Shown: positions 1 to 7,958 of the stretch, piece after piece | Layout: every line of letters starts with the position of its first letter | How positions within the stretch are numbered: the first letter of the stretch is position 1 | NCBI RefSeq assembly: GCF_900129445.1 | Contig: NZ_FQVT01000004.1 | Coordinates: forward strand, 248,001-312,000 | Source: Salegentibacter echinorum | GTDB taxonomy: Bacteria; Bacteroidota; Bacteroidia; Flavobacteriales; Flavobacteriaceae | Direction of reading: 5' to 3' | DNA: 64,000 nucleotides | The notes under the pieces: model-generated | Databases searched by the model: none | What the model saw: only the letters and a program-made list of their open reading frames with translations | What the model was told of the DNA's origin: nothing | Program-made: the position numbers and the translations under genes

Positions 1-2316
1 TAAGTACTGAGAAAGGTTTATCATTTCTTCAGAAGCACAAATTACCTGGTCTGCAATATCTCCTGCATTTGCATCGCCACTTGGCTGTACGGTTACAGAA
101 ATTTCTACAGAAGCTTCACAAGAAGTTCCTTCGCCTACGGTGTAGGTAGTGGTATAGGTTCCCAGACCATCTCCATTATTATAACGGGCAGTCATTTCAG
201 CTATTGAATCATCGTCAAAGCTTCCATTTCTGCTTACTTCCCCGCTCAATAGTCCCAGGAAGTAATTTTTCACTACAGTTTCAGAGTACTGGTCATTAAG
301 ATCTGCTCGACAAAGAGTGCTTGTTATAGATCCTTCCAGGTCAAAATCTGAAGTCACATTAATGGTGAAATCAGCTTCAGCCTCGCCTTCTATACACTCG
401 AGTTCATCACCATTTACAGAGTAAGTGAAGTTATAATCACCTTCTTCTAAGCTAGATGCATCAAAGGAACTTCCTTCGAATGCTTCCCCGTTTAAAGTAA
501 AGCTTCCTCCCAGGGTCGTATTCTCACTTAAGGCGTCAAACAGGTTAAAGCTTGCATCGCTGGTACAAACATCAATTGTTTGGTTGTTTGCACTTGCAAT
601 TGCTTCTTTATCATCTGTAATAGTAATACTAAATTCTGCAGAATCAATACCGCATTCGCTTTCAGCTTCACCTACGGTATAAGTCCCTTCTAAAGTTAAA
701 GAAGGAGCTCGGTCATCATTGTTATAATATGCTAACAATTCCAAACCTAAAGCAGTGGGGCTTGGCGCAAATGTTCCATTAAGATCACCAGTCCAATTAA
801 ACCTTTCAAATAAATCTGTTAATGTAGCATCTGGATTTTGAGGATTAAAATCATTGGCGATTTCTTCAACTTCACTAAGACAAAGAGAACCCTCAACATC
901 ATTTCCGGCATCTGCCGCTCCTGTAACAGTTACAGAAAGTTGCGCGGTATCTTCACATGATGTACCTTCTCCTACTGTATAAGTAGTAGAATAAGTGCCA
1001 GTTCCGTCTCCATTATTAAAACTTGTTGTAATATTTGCAATAGATTCATTATCGAAAGTACCATTGGTATCAGCATCAGAACCTAAAAGTCCTCTAAAGA
1101 AGCCCTCAACTTGTGTTTCAGTCGGACTTTCAGGTAAATCTGATCGGCAAACCGTGGTTGTATTGTCATCTCCAGCTTCAAATTCTTCAACTATTTCTAA
1201 AGTAATTTGCACGGTATCCTCACAACCTGCTTCAGTAGTTACTGTCGCGTTGGTTGTAAAGGTTTGAAAAGGATTACTGTTATAATCTGACACGAGGCTG
1301 GAAATGGAGGGGCTAAAAGTTATTCCAGCTATTTCTTCTTCTACCTCAATATAGCTTGAAAAAATTGCAGTTGGAGTTTCCCCGGCATCAAGTCTTGTTT
1401 GTATTTCTGACTGGCAAAGTGTTTCATTAACATCGTTCCCTGCATCAAAATCTTCTAAAGATACCGTTACTGGAGCTCTATCTTCTGCAGGGGTTTCACA
1501 AGGAGGCATTGGGCTTCCTCTTTCGTTAACTACCTGGCCAACATAGTACGTTGCTCCGTTAATTAACTCGGTATCTTCTGCTAATGGGGAATTTCCATTT
1601 TGAGAACGGTACCATCTAATATCTTGAGTGTTGTTGTACGTTCCTTCGACTTGTAAATCGGCTATGGTAGCATCTGCACAGAAAATTTGGGCATTTTCGG
1701 TGTCTGGCGCCCCAATTTGATTGGGATTAAAACCAACAGCAACCCTTTTAGATGGGCATACATTATTCTGGGCATCTTGAGTGTTTGGTACCTGAGCTAC
1801 AAAATAACTCCCTCCAGGTTGAAGCGTTCCGGTAAATGGAGTAGTGCCAAACTCAGAGTCGTAAACTTCAATGGTATATCCAGATATTGGATTAAATAAG
1901 TCAGCAAGTGCAACATTATCAAAATCTGCCGGGGTACAAGAGGATATTTCAAATCCTGTAGTTATACTGCCGGTAACATCATTAGAAGGTCTTGTCGCAC
2001 TATTCACGGTTACAGTAACAGGTAAACGGGTGCAGGTACCAGAATCTCCTCCTACATAATAAGTCACGCCATCTACAAGGAGTTCATCATCCGGAAGGGC
2101 TTGGGTGTCATCTTGGTTCTTATCCGTTTGGTAAACCGGATAACCGTTAGTATCTAATTCACTTACCGTTTGTGTAAAACAAAAGGTTTGGGAAGTGGGA
2201 AAATCTCCTACTTCGGGGCAGTCATTCTGCCCAAATGAAGGCAGAGTTCCAATTAACAATAAAAAGGTGAAAAGGAACCAGTTCGTTCCCTTTCTACCAA
2301 AAGTAAAATTTTGCAT
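1..2316 (-). CDS. Large exported repeat protein, adhesin-like (3' end outside window)
   Basis: The reverse strand is open from an ATG at 2316 to the window edge (772 codons, no stop), so only the N-terminal part is present. Residues 1-30 look like a signal peptide (basic start, Leu/Phe-rich core, ending near SFGQ). The remainder is acidic, Thr/Ser/Asn-rich and beta-strand-like, with modules that each carry regularly spaced cysteines and phrases such as DAGND and TYTVGEGTSCE. Such exported Ig-like or PKD-like repeat proteins in Flavobacteriaceae usually end in a type IX secretion sorting domain and act at the cell surface; that C-terminus lies beyond the edge, so secretion by T9SS is inferred. 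Two modules are close copies of each other. Exact ligand and role unknown. The gene is divergent from the TPR gene at 2512. Confidence 0.8.
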   Translation of the reverse strand, partial: MQNFTFGRKGTNWFLFTFLLLIGTLPSFGQNDCPEVGDFPTSQTFCFTQTVSELDTNGYPVYQTDKNQDDTQALPDDELLVDGVTYYVGGDSGTCTRLPVTVTVNSATRPSNDVTGSITTGFEISSCTPADFDNVALADLFNPISGYTIEVYDSEFGTTPFTGTLQPGGSYFVAQVPNTQDAQNNVCPSKRVAVGFNPNQIGAPDTENAQIFCADATIADLQVEGTYNNTQDIRWYRSQNGNSPLAEDTELINGATYYVGQVVNERGSPMPPCETPAEDRAPVTVSLEDFDAGNDVNETLCQSEIQTRLDAGETPTAIFSSYIEVEEEIAGITFSPSISSLVSDYNSNPFQTFTTNATVTTEAGCEDTVQITLEIVEEFEAGDDNTTTVCRSDLPESPTETQVEGFFRGLLGSDADTNGTFDNESIANITTSFNNGDGTGTYSTTYTVGEGTSCEDTAQLSVTVTGAADAGNDVEGSLCLSEVEEIANDFNPQNPDATLTDLFERFNWTGDLNGTFAPSPTALGLELLAYYNNDDRAPSLTLEGTYTVGEAESECGIDSAEFSITITDDKEAIASANNQTIDVCTSDASFNLFDALSENTTLGGSFTLNGEAFEGSSFDASSLEEGDYNFTYSVNGDELECIEGEAEADFTINVTSDFDLEGSITSTLCRADLNDQYSETVVKNYFLGLLSGEVSRNGSFDDDSIAEMTARYNNGDGLGTYTTTYTVGEGTSCEASVEISVTVQPSGDANAGDIADQVICASEEMINLSQYL
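83..1175 (-). repeat. Two near-duplicate ~80-residue modules inside the exported repeat protein
   Basis: The stretch encoded by about 1175-919 and that encoded by about 345-83 translate to clearly homologous modules. Each starts with a Cys-Arg-Ser/Ala-Asp-Leu segment, continues through an FF/YF-LGLL segment and an NGTFDN/NGSFDD segment, and ends TYTVGEGTSCE followed by a Val-Thr-rich strand. A less similar module lies between them. The similarity is visible at DNA level in the TYTVGEGTSCE part (about 949-1030 against 113-192). This points to intragenic module duplication. Confidence 0.7.
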
Positions 2317-2511
2317 AGGCTAGGTGTTAAAATTCAATATTAGATTTAAAATTAGCAGCGCAAATATCAAAATAATTTTTAACATTACGCGTTAAATTAA
2401 AGCTCAGTTTGCGAACTTTAACCATTCATAGCGCAGTTTATGATATTATGTTAAAAATATTAGCATTTGATGCAGTAGGAATTTTTATAAAATTAAGAAA
2501 AAATTAATAGT

Positions 2512-3387
2512 ATGTGGCAGCAAAAACTGTTTTTCGTGTTTTTAAACTTGTTTATCGTGTCTTTTGTCCAGAGTCAGAGCCTGGGAGGGGTAGAGGAATA
2601 CCTTAAAAATAATGAACTTAAAAAAGCTAAAAGTGAGCTTCAAAATCATCTTAAAAACCCTGAGGCGATAGAGTATCTTGGTGATATTGCTGTTTTTGAA
2701 AAAAAATGGGATAAAGCTATAAAACATTATAGGAAATTATTAAAAACAAGACCAGAATCGGCTAATTATAATTTTAAATTAGGTGGTGCCATGGGGATGA
2801 AGGCTATGGAAGTTTCTAAGTTTTCGGCGGCGCTTATGATTGGTGATGTAAAAAAGTATTTAAACCAGGCTGCTAGTTTAGATGCTAATCACGCCGAGGT
2901 GAGACGTGCCCTGGTTGAATTATATATGGAGTTGCCTGCTATTGTAGGAGGAAGTAAAGAGGTTGCGCAGCAATATGCTTTAGAATTACACAATTTAAAC
3001 GCAGTAGATGCGCATCTTGCCGAAGCTTACATACATAATTATGAAGAAAATGAGGAGTTAAAACGTAAGGCTGTTGCAAAAGCCTTAAATGCCGCTGCCC
3101 AAAATAGGGAGCTGTTAGTGAGAAATTATCTTTTTTATGAATTGGGGGAGCAGGCAGCCAACTTAAACCTTAAGCCTAAATTGGCCGTCGATTTTCTTAA
3201 CAGCTATATTAAAAATTACAGTTATAAAGATTTAAAATCCCCGGCATGGGCCTATTTTCATATCGCTAAAATTGAAGCGAAAGAAAATGACAAGAAAGAG
3301 GCATTGTATAATATTAATAAGGCCCTGAGTGTGAAATTTGGTTTCCCGGAAGCCGAAAAACTTAAACTTAAAATATTAGAGATGTAA
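2512..3387 (+). CDS. Exported TPR-type repeat protein, function unknown
   Basis: 291 residues. Residues 1-22 form a signal peptide (hydrophobic core FFVFLNLFIVSFV, ending QSQS). The mature part is entirely helical and looks like tetratricopeptide repeats: helix pairs around residues 27-50, 52-85 (with YLGDIA and WDKAIKHYRKLL), 120-150 and a clear last repeat near 245-285 (AYFHIAKIEAKENDKKEALYNINKAL). TPR arrays mediate protein-protein contacts, here in the periplasm. The start is the first ATG after a long AT-rich leader. It is followed 89 bases downstream by the Mpl-like gene on the same strand. No enzymatic domain was recognised; the partner is unknown. Confidence 0.8.
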   Translation: MWQQKLFFVFLNLFIVSFVQSQSLGGVEEYLKNNELKKAKSELQNHLKNPEAIEYLGDIAVFEKKWDKAIKHYRKLLKTRPESANYNFKLGGAMGMKAMEVSKFSAALMIGDVKKYLNQAASLDANHAEVRRALVELYMELPAIVGGSKEVAQQYALELHNLNAVDAHLAEAYIHNYEENEELKRKAVAKALNAAAQNRELLVRNYLFYELGEQAANLNLKPKLAVDFLNSYIKNYSYKDLKSPAWAYFHIAKIEAKENDKKEALYNINKALSVKFGFPEAEKLKLKILEM

Positions 3388-3411
3388 ATGCTTATTTCTA
3401 CAGGCCTTATT

Positions 3412-3419
3412 TATATTTG
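3412..3419 (+). promoter_or_regulatory. Candidate -7 box for the Mpl-like gene
   Basis: TATATTTG matches the Bacteroidota -7 consensus TAnnTTTG exactly and lies 57 bases before the ATG at 3477. No convincing -33 TTG was found at the usual distance, so this is a moderate call. Confidence 0.4.
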
Positions 3420-3476
3420 TATTCCTAAAGAATAGAGCCAACGCTTATTTAAAAGGCTCGATAAACTAAGTAAGGA

Positions 3477-4388
3477 ATGAAAATTCATTTTATAGGTGTT
3501 GGAGAACCAATTTTGTGTGATCTGGCAGTGATTTTGAAAAATTTTGGGTACAAGATTAGTGGTAGTGACCAGGTAATTGAAGAACCAGCGCTAACAAAAC
3601 TTAAAAAATATAGTCTTTTGCCGGAAGAAAAAGGCTGGGATCCAGATAAAATTAAAAATGATTTTGATGCAGTAATTATAGGAACAGAGGTTCAGGAAAA
3701 TAATCCCGAATTAGAAAGAACCAAAGATTTAGAGGTGAAGTTTTTCACCTATCCAGAATTTTTATTTGAATTTTGCAAAGATAAAACCCGGGTGGTAATA
3801 GGCGGTTCGCAAACAAAGAGTGACGTGGCTGCCGTGATTTTACACGTGATGCAATATCACCAGAAAGATATTGATTTCTTAATCAATAAACCCTTAAATT
3901 CAGAAGAAGAGAGTTTAAACCTTAGTGCCCACAATGATTTTATTTTAATTGAAGGCGATGAGTTTTTACAGGGTACAGGAAATGACACTCCCGCATTTCA
4001 AGTTTATCAGCCAAACATCGCGTTATTAAGTGAGATTAAATGGAATAATCAAAAAGGTTTTCCTTCTGAAGAAAAATATATAGCAAAATTTCAGGAATTT
4101 ATAGCTTCCATTGTAAAAGGAGGAATACTGGTTTATAACGAAGAAGATGAAACGCTGGTAAAACTAGCAGAAGCGACAGAGAATCAAATTAGAAAACATC
4201 CTTACGCTACCCCGGCTTATCAAATTGTGGACAACGAAATTTACCTCGAAACCCCCGAAGGGGATATGCCGCTTGAAAATTTTCAGAAAAAACAGCTTTC
4301 CAGTTTGGCTGGTGCAAAGTGGATATGCCAACATATGGGGATAGATGAAGATGATTTTTACGAAGCTATCATAGAATTTGAGCCTTAA
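3477..4388 (+). CDS. Truncated, motif-degenerate Mpl-like Mur ligase (possible pseudoenzyme)
   Basis: 303 residues, related over its whole length to Mpl (UDP-N-acetylmuramate:L-alanyl-gamma-D-glutamyl-meso-diaminopimelate ligase), which normally has about 450 residues and reattaches recycled tripeptide to UDP-MurNAc. The N-terminal Rossmann-like domain (1-100), the EGDE segment near 160 and the stretch ETPEGDMPLE through AGAKWICQHMG to DDFYEAI at the C-end are well kept. The ATP-binding loop, normally GSHGKTT, reads GSQTKSD (residues 110-116). The Asp-His motif after the central strand is replaced (SEIKWNNQKGFP). The protein stops exactly where the Mur ligase C-terminal domain should begin, and no remnant of that domain follows. 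The reading frame is intact. Ligase activity is therefore unlikely; a binding or regulatory role, or early decay, is inferred. An ATG with AAGGA just upstream supports the start. radC follows. Confidence 0.8.
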   Translation: MKIHFIGVGEPILCDLAVILKNFGYKISGSDQVIEEPALTKLKKYSLLPEEKGWDPDKIKNDFDAVIIGTEVQENNPELERTKDLEVKFFTYPEFLFEFCKDKTRVVIGGSQTKSDVAAVILHVMQYHQKDIDFLINKPLNSEEESLNLSAHNDFILIEGDEFLQGTGNDTPAFQVYQPNIALLSEIKWNNQKGFPSEEKYIAKFQEFIASIVKGGILVYNEEDETLVKLAEATENQIRKHPYATPAYQIVDNEIYLETPEGDMPLENFQKKQLSSLAGAKWICQHMGIDEDDFYEAIIEFEP

Positions 4389-4498
4389 ATTTTGCAGAGG
4401 TAAATTGCAAAATTAAGTTAGTTTTGGAATAGAACATCTAAAGCGTTACTTAGGATTTTAAATTCTGAATATCCTGTAAAAGTAAAGAGACATTTTTT

Positions 4499-4506
4499 TA
4501 TCTTTA
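4499..4506 (+). promoter_or_regulatory. Candidate -7 box very close to the radC start
   Basis: TATCTTTA fits TAnnTTTG in seven of eight positions and ends four bases before the radC ATG at 4511. If used, transcription would begin at or next to the start codon, giving a leaderless or nearly leaderless message. Confidence 0.35.
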
Positions 4507-4510
4507 TACA

Positions 4511-5212
4511 ATGGGGGAGGAGAAACAGCATAATTTTGGAATTAAATCCTGGGCAGAGACAGATCGACCCAGGGAAAAACTTCTTCAGAAAGGAAAATTA
4601 AGTTTAAGTGATGCAGAGCTTATTGCCATTTTAATTGGTTCTGGAAGTCGCAATGAATCTGCAGTGCAATTAAGCCGGCGTCTTTTAGCTTCTACAGGAA
4701 ATCAACTTGGTGCCTTGGGGAAACTTTCCATAAAAAAACTTTGTGAATTTAAAGGAATTGGCCCCGCTAAAGCGGTGAGCATTGTTGCTGCTTTGGAATT
4801 GGGGCGTCGCAGGCGCACCGAAGAGGCCCTGGAGAGGAAAAAAATAACTTCCAGTGCTTCGGTTTTTGAACTTATGCAACCCGTAATTGGTGAATTGGCT
4901 CACGAAGAATTTTGGATAATCTACCTCAATAATTCTAATAAGGTAATTGTGCAAATGCAGTTAAGCAAAGGCGGCATTACTGGTACTCTGGTAGATGTTA
5001 GAATTACGCTCAAAAAAGCGCTGGAAGTTGGTGCAACAGCCATAATTTTAGCCCATAACCATCCATCTGGCACCTTAAAGCCCAGCGAAGCCGATAAAAA
5101 ACTAACACAAAAGCTTAAGACAGGAGCTCAAAGTTTAGATATTAAAGTGCTGGATCATCTTATTGTAACCGAAAAATCATACTTTAGCTTCGCAGATGAA
5201 GGCGTACTCTAA
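4511..5212 (+). CDS. radC: RadC family JAMM/MPN-domain protein
   Basis: 233 residues, the usual RadC length. The N-terminal third holds a helix-hairpin-helix-like region (FKGIGPAKAVSIVAALELGRR, about 84-105). The C-terminal MPN/JAB domain carries the metal-binding signature H182-x-H184-P-S-G with D195 (HNHPSG followed by PSEAD). RadC was historically linked to DNA repair, but its biochemical role remains unsettled; a metal-dependent hydrolase fold is what the sequence supports. It follows the Mpl-like gene by 122 bases and ends ten bases before the deacetylase-like gene, so the latter two are probably cotranscribed. This gene order (Mpl-like, radC, deacetylase-like) is, to my knowledge, common in Flavobacteriaceae. 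Confidence 0.93.
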   Translation: MGEEKQHNFGIKSWAETDRPREKLLQKGKLSLSDAELIAILIGSGSRNESAVQLSRRLLASTGNQLGALGKLSIKKLCEFKGIGPAKAVSIVAALELGRRRRTEEALERKKITSSASVFELMQPVIGELAHEEFWIIYLNNSNKVIVQMQLSKGGITGTLVDVRITLKKALEVGATAIILAHNHPSGTLKPSEADKKLTQKLKTGAQSLDIKVLDHLIVTEKSYFSFADEGVL

Positions 5213-5221
5213 AATTTCCAG

Positions 5222-6508
5222 ATGCTACTTATTTATACCCAAAAAATCACTCCGCGAATAGTATATGTTTTTAAACATATTTGCACTAATATTTTGGGAA
5301 TCCCAATAAAGTTCACCACAAAAATTGAAGAATTTATAGCCCATGAAGGTGTAAAGCTTTCCTACGGAAAACAAGCGCTGGGAAATGAACTGTTTATCGA
5401 AAAAATAGACCTGTTATTAGCGCAGGGAGTTAGCGAAGTTGAGATAAAAGTACAACCTTGGGGCGACAGCTTTTGTTTCTTTCCTGTTTCAGAAAAAAGT
5501 GCACTACCTTTCGATATTTTTGCGGCCTCGTTTTTCTTATTGAGTAGGTATGAGGAATACCTTCCCCACGTAAAGGATGAACAGGGACGATTCCCTGCTT
5601 CAGAAAGTGTGGGTTTTCAGGAAGATTTTTTGAGAGCACCGGTAGTAGATATTTGGGCATATAAGTTTAAAGAACTTGTTGAAGATCGTTTTCCGAACCT
5701 AAAACTTAAAAAACGCAAATACGATACCAGGGCGGTTATTGCGGTAGATCATGTGTTTAGTTTTCAAAATAAAGGTTTTATAAGGAGCCTTATGGGGTTA
5801 CAACGGGATTTTGTGAAATTGCAGTTTCAAAAAGTAGCACATAGGATTCAGGTTTTACTTCGGCTAAAAAAAGATCCTTACAATACCTTTGAAGCGCTTA
5901 TCAACTTTCACAAGAAACAAAAAGTGCCCCTGGTATTTATGTTTCAATTAAGTGATTTTTCGGTTCACGACCGCAATATAAATTACAATCGCAGTCCCTA
6001 TAGATCGGTGATTAAGTACGTGGGAGATTATTCTGAAGTAGGACTTATTCCCGGGCACTATGCTTTTGAAAGTAAAAAAACACTTCGAAAAGAGAAGTTG
6101 CGAATGGAAAATATTGTTCATATGCCTTTAGAGCGCGTCATGAACCTTAACCACAATTTAAATATTCCCGAATTCTATAACTTTTTGACTGAACTGGAAA
6201 TTTCCAAAGACTATTCCATGGGTTATCCAGATGCTCCCGGCTTTAGAGCCGGCACCTGCAGACCTTTTTTATTTTACGATATAAATACTGAATCTACTTT
6301 GCCTTTAACTGTTTATCCCTACATGTTCGATTCCAGTTTTGCTGAAAGAAAAGAAGCAAAAGAAACCGCTAAAGTCCTTTCTAAATTAATTAAGCAGGTA
6401 AAAGCCGTGGATGGAAGTTTTAAAGCGGTTTTTAAAAATGAAGATTTCTCTGAATATGCCGACTATAATCAATATTTCTCCCTTTTAAAAAAGGTTTATA
6501 AGAAGTAA
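5222..6508 (+). CDS. Polysaccharide deacetylase-like protein lacking a clear metal site
   Basis: 428 residues with no signal peptide, so probably cytoplasmic. It resembles the Bacteroidota branch of polysaccharide deacetylase-like proteins: an N-terminal domain (about 1-160) with FDIFAASFFLLSRYEEYL and VVDIWAYKF, then a NodB-like barrel with the late motif DYSMGYPDAPGFRAG-C-PF-FYD (about 333-357). The NodB metal and catalytic motifs are not recognisable: the expected Asp-Asp motif reads VDHVFSF near residue 174, and the usual His-Pro-Ser motif reads LIPGHYAF near 280. Substrate unknown; deacetylase activity is doubtful. It starts 9 bases after radC and likely shares its transcript. Confidence 0.75.
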   Translation: MLLIYTQKITPRIVYVFKHICTNILGIPIKFTTKIEEFIAHEGVKLSYGKQALGNELFIEKIDLLLAQGVSEVEIKVQPWGDSFCFFPVSEKSALPFDIFAASFFLLSRYEEYLPHVKDEQGRFPASESVGFQEDFLRAPVVDIWAYKFKELVEDRFPNLKLKKRKYDTRAVIAVDHVFSFQNKGFIRSLMGLQRDFVKLQFQKVAHRIQVLLRLKKDPYNTFEALINFHKKQKVPLVFMFQLSDFSVHDRNINYNRSPYRSVIKYVGDYSEVGLIPGHYAFESKKTLRKEKLRMENIVHMPLERVMNLNHNLNIPEFYNFLTELEISKDYSMGYPDAPGFRAGTCRPFLFYDINTESTLPLTVYPYMFDSSFAERKEAKETAKVLSKLIKQVKAVDGSFKAVFKNEDFSEYADYNQYFSLLKKVYKK

Positions 6509-6660
6509 CTTCCCGGTTCATAATCTATGGCTCTCCTATGAGGCTAAAATACCACTACTTAAAAAGAGGATAATCATCTTCAAGTTTTTTAGCCCTTTAT
6601 AGGTAGTGATATCCGTAGGTCTTAGCACAAATAATAATTTCTACTTAAAAAAGTATAACA

Positions 6661-7350
6661 ATGAAAATTAAAAACATCTCTCACGTCTTTTTCGATCTCG
6701 ATCATACGCTTTGGGATTTCGATAAAAATTCGGCGCTGGCATTTCAAAACATTTTTAGTAACAGGAAAATAGACTTGAATCTAGCAGATTTTCTCAAGGT
6801 TTATCAGCCTATAAATTTTGAATATTGGGAGCGGTATAGAAAAGATGAAGTGACTAAAAAAGCTTTGCGCTACGGGAGGTTAAAGGATAGTTTTGATAGC
6901 TTAAAATATACAGTAACCGATGATCTAATTGATGAACTGGCGGTAGATTATGTAGATTTGCTCCCGGCAAATAATCACTTGCTTGATGGAGGAAAAGATA
7001 TCCTTGACTACTTAAATAAAACTTATCAGTTACATATTATTACCAATGGCTTTGAAGAGGTTCAGCATAAAAAACTTAAAAATGCCGGCATTAGTGATTA
7101 TTTTTCAACAGTAACAACTTCAGAAGAAGCGGGGGTAAAGAAACCTCATCCTAAAATTTTTGAAACTGCTTTAAATAAATCGGCAGCCCGGCCAGAGAAC
7201 AGTCTTATGATTGGCGATAATTACGAAGCCGATTGTACCGGTGCCAAGACCTGTGGTATAAAATCTATCTTTTTCGACTATTACGCTAATCGTGAAAAAA
7301 TCGACGTAATACAAATAAAAACGTTAAATGAACTAAAGACCTATTTGTAG
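6661..7350 (+). CDS. YjjG family HAD phosphatase (noncanonical pyrimidine nucleotidase)
   Basis: 229 residues, typical for the family. HAD motif I is FFDLDHT with nucleophile D12 and acid/base D14; motif II is ITNG (about 122-125); motif III is the Lys in KKPHPKIF (about 155-162); motif IV is GDNYEAD (about 180-186). The inserted helical cap (about 20-90) fits subfamily I and the YjjG group, which dephosphorylates dUMP, dTMP and noncanonical pyrimidine nucleotides in the cytoplasm. It is monocistronic as far as can be seen: 152 bases separate it from the upstream gene, and a candidate promoter follows it. Substrate assignment is by family only. Confidence 0.88.
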   Translation: MKIKNISHVFFDLDHTLWDFDKNSALAFQNIFSNRKIDLNLADFLKVYQPINFEYWERYRKDEVTKKALRYGRLKDSFDSLKYTVTDDLIDELAVDYVDLLPANNHLLDGGKDILDYLNKTYQLHIITNGFEEVQHKKLKNAGISDYFSTVTTSEEAGVKKPHPKIFETALNKSAARPENSLMIGDNYEADCTGAKTCGIKSIFFDYYANREKIDVIQIKTLNELKTYL

Positions 7351-7372
7351 CTATAAAATTTTGTTAATTTTG
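7344..7372 (+). promoter_or_regulatory. Candidate Bacteroidota promoter for the lipoprotein-DUF5723 pair
   Basis: TTTG at 7344-7347, a 17-base spacer and TAATTTTG at 7365-7372 match the TTG/TAnnTTTG arrangement. The lipoprotein ATG at 7401 lies 28 bases downstream. Confidence 0.5.
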
Positions 7373-7400
7373 TTGATTGAAAACTCAATTTAATCAACTA

Positions 7401-7958
7401 ATGAAATCTTATCTCCTGGCCTTTAAAAAGCTTAGTTTGCTGGCGATACTTGCCACGACTTTTTTGGCCTGCGTGAAAGATGTTGATATTAATCAAAAAG
7501 ATGACATTGTGTTAAGCCCCGCGGCAGATGTTGATCTTGTAATTTATCAGCTTGACGAAAATGATTTTAAAGATTCCCTTACCGGTGCTTTAAAAACCGT
7601 TATTAGCGACACAGTGCGACTGGAATTTCTGGACGATGATTACATCCAAAAAGACCTTACTTCTGTGGAGCTTTTCTTTAAGCATAAAAATACATTTCCC
7701 AGGGAGATAGAAAGTAAGATAAGGTTTCTTTCAGAAAGAAATCAGGAGCAGTTTTCTAAAAACTACACAATATCTGCAGGAGCACATAATAATCCTAAAA
7801 CTATAGAAAGAACAAAGTTAATTGAAAATGATAGTATTCAGTTGGTACGCAGGTCGATTAAAATGGTGGTAGAATTAGAGGTGCAACCAAATGGAAGCAC
7901 ATTTGAAGGGGAATTAGATTTTGCCTCGCGAGGTCTTTTTAGGTTTGATTTTAAATGA
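7401..7958 (+). CDS. Small lipoprotein of unknown function
   Basis: 185 residues from the ATG at 7401. An in-frame TTG at 7377 exists, but the ATG start gives a standard lipoprotein signal (MKSYLLAFKKLSLLAILATTFLAC), with lipobox FLAC. The mature part begins with an acidic linker and is rich in beta strands and charged residues; no known domain was recognised. The stop codon overlaps the ATG of the DUF5723 gene (ATGA), indicating translational coupling and suggesting that the lipoprotein partners with that outer-membrane protein. This pairing is common in flavobacteria to my knowledge, but no function is established. Confidence 0.78.
   Translation: MKSYLLAFKKLSLLAILATTFLACVKDVDINQKDDIVLSPAADVDLVIYQLDENDFKDSLTGALKTVISDTVRLEFLDDDYIQKDLTSVELFFKHKNTFPREIESKIRFLSERNQEQFSKNYTISAGAHNNPKTIERTKLIENDSIQLVRRSIKMVVELEVQPNGSTFEGELDFASRGLFRFDFK

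Noticed and set aside
1687-2059. Small plus-strand frames opposite the exported repeat protein
   Set aside because: They are antisense to a continuous 772-codon frame with a signal peptide and internal repeats.
3477-4388. Annotation as functional MurC or Mpl
   Set aside because: Key ATP-binding and Asp-His residues and the third domain are missing; a motif-complete MurC is at 30263.
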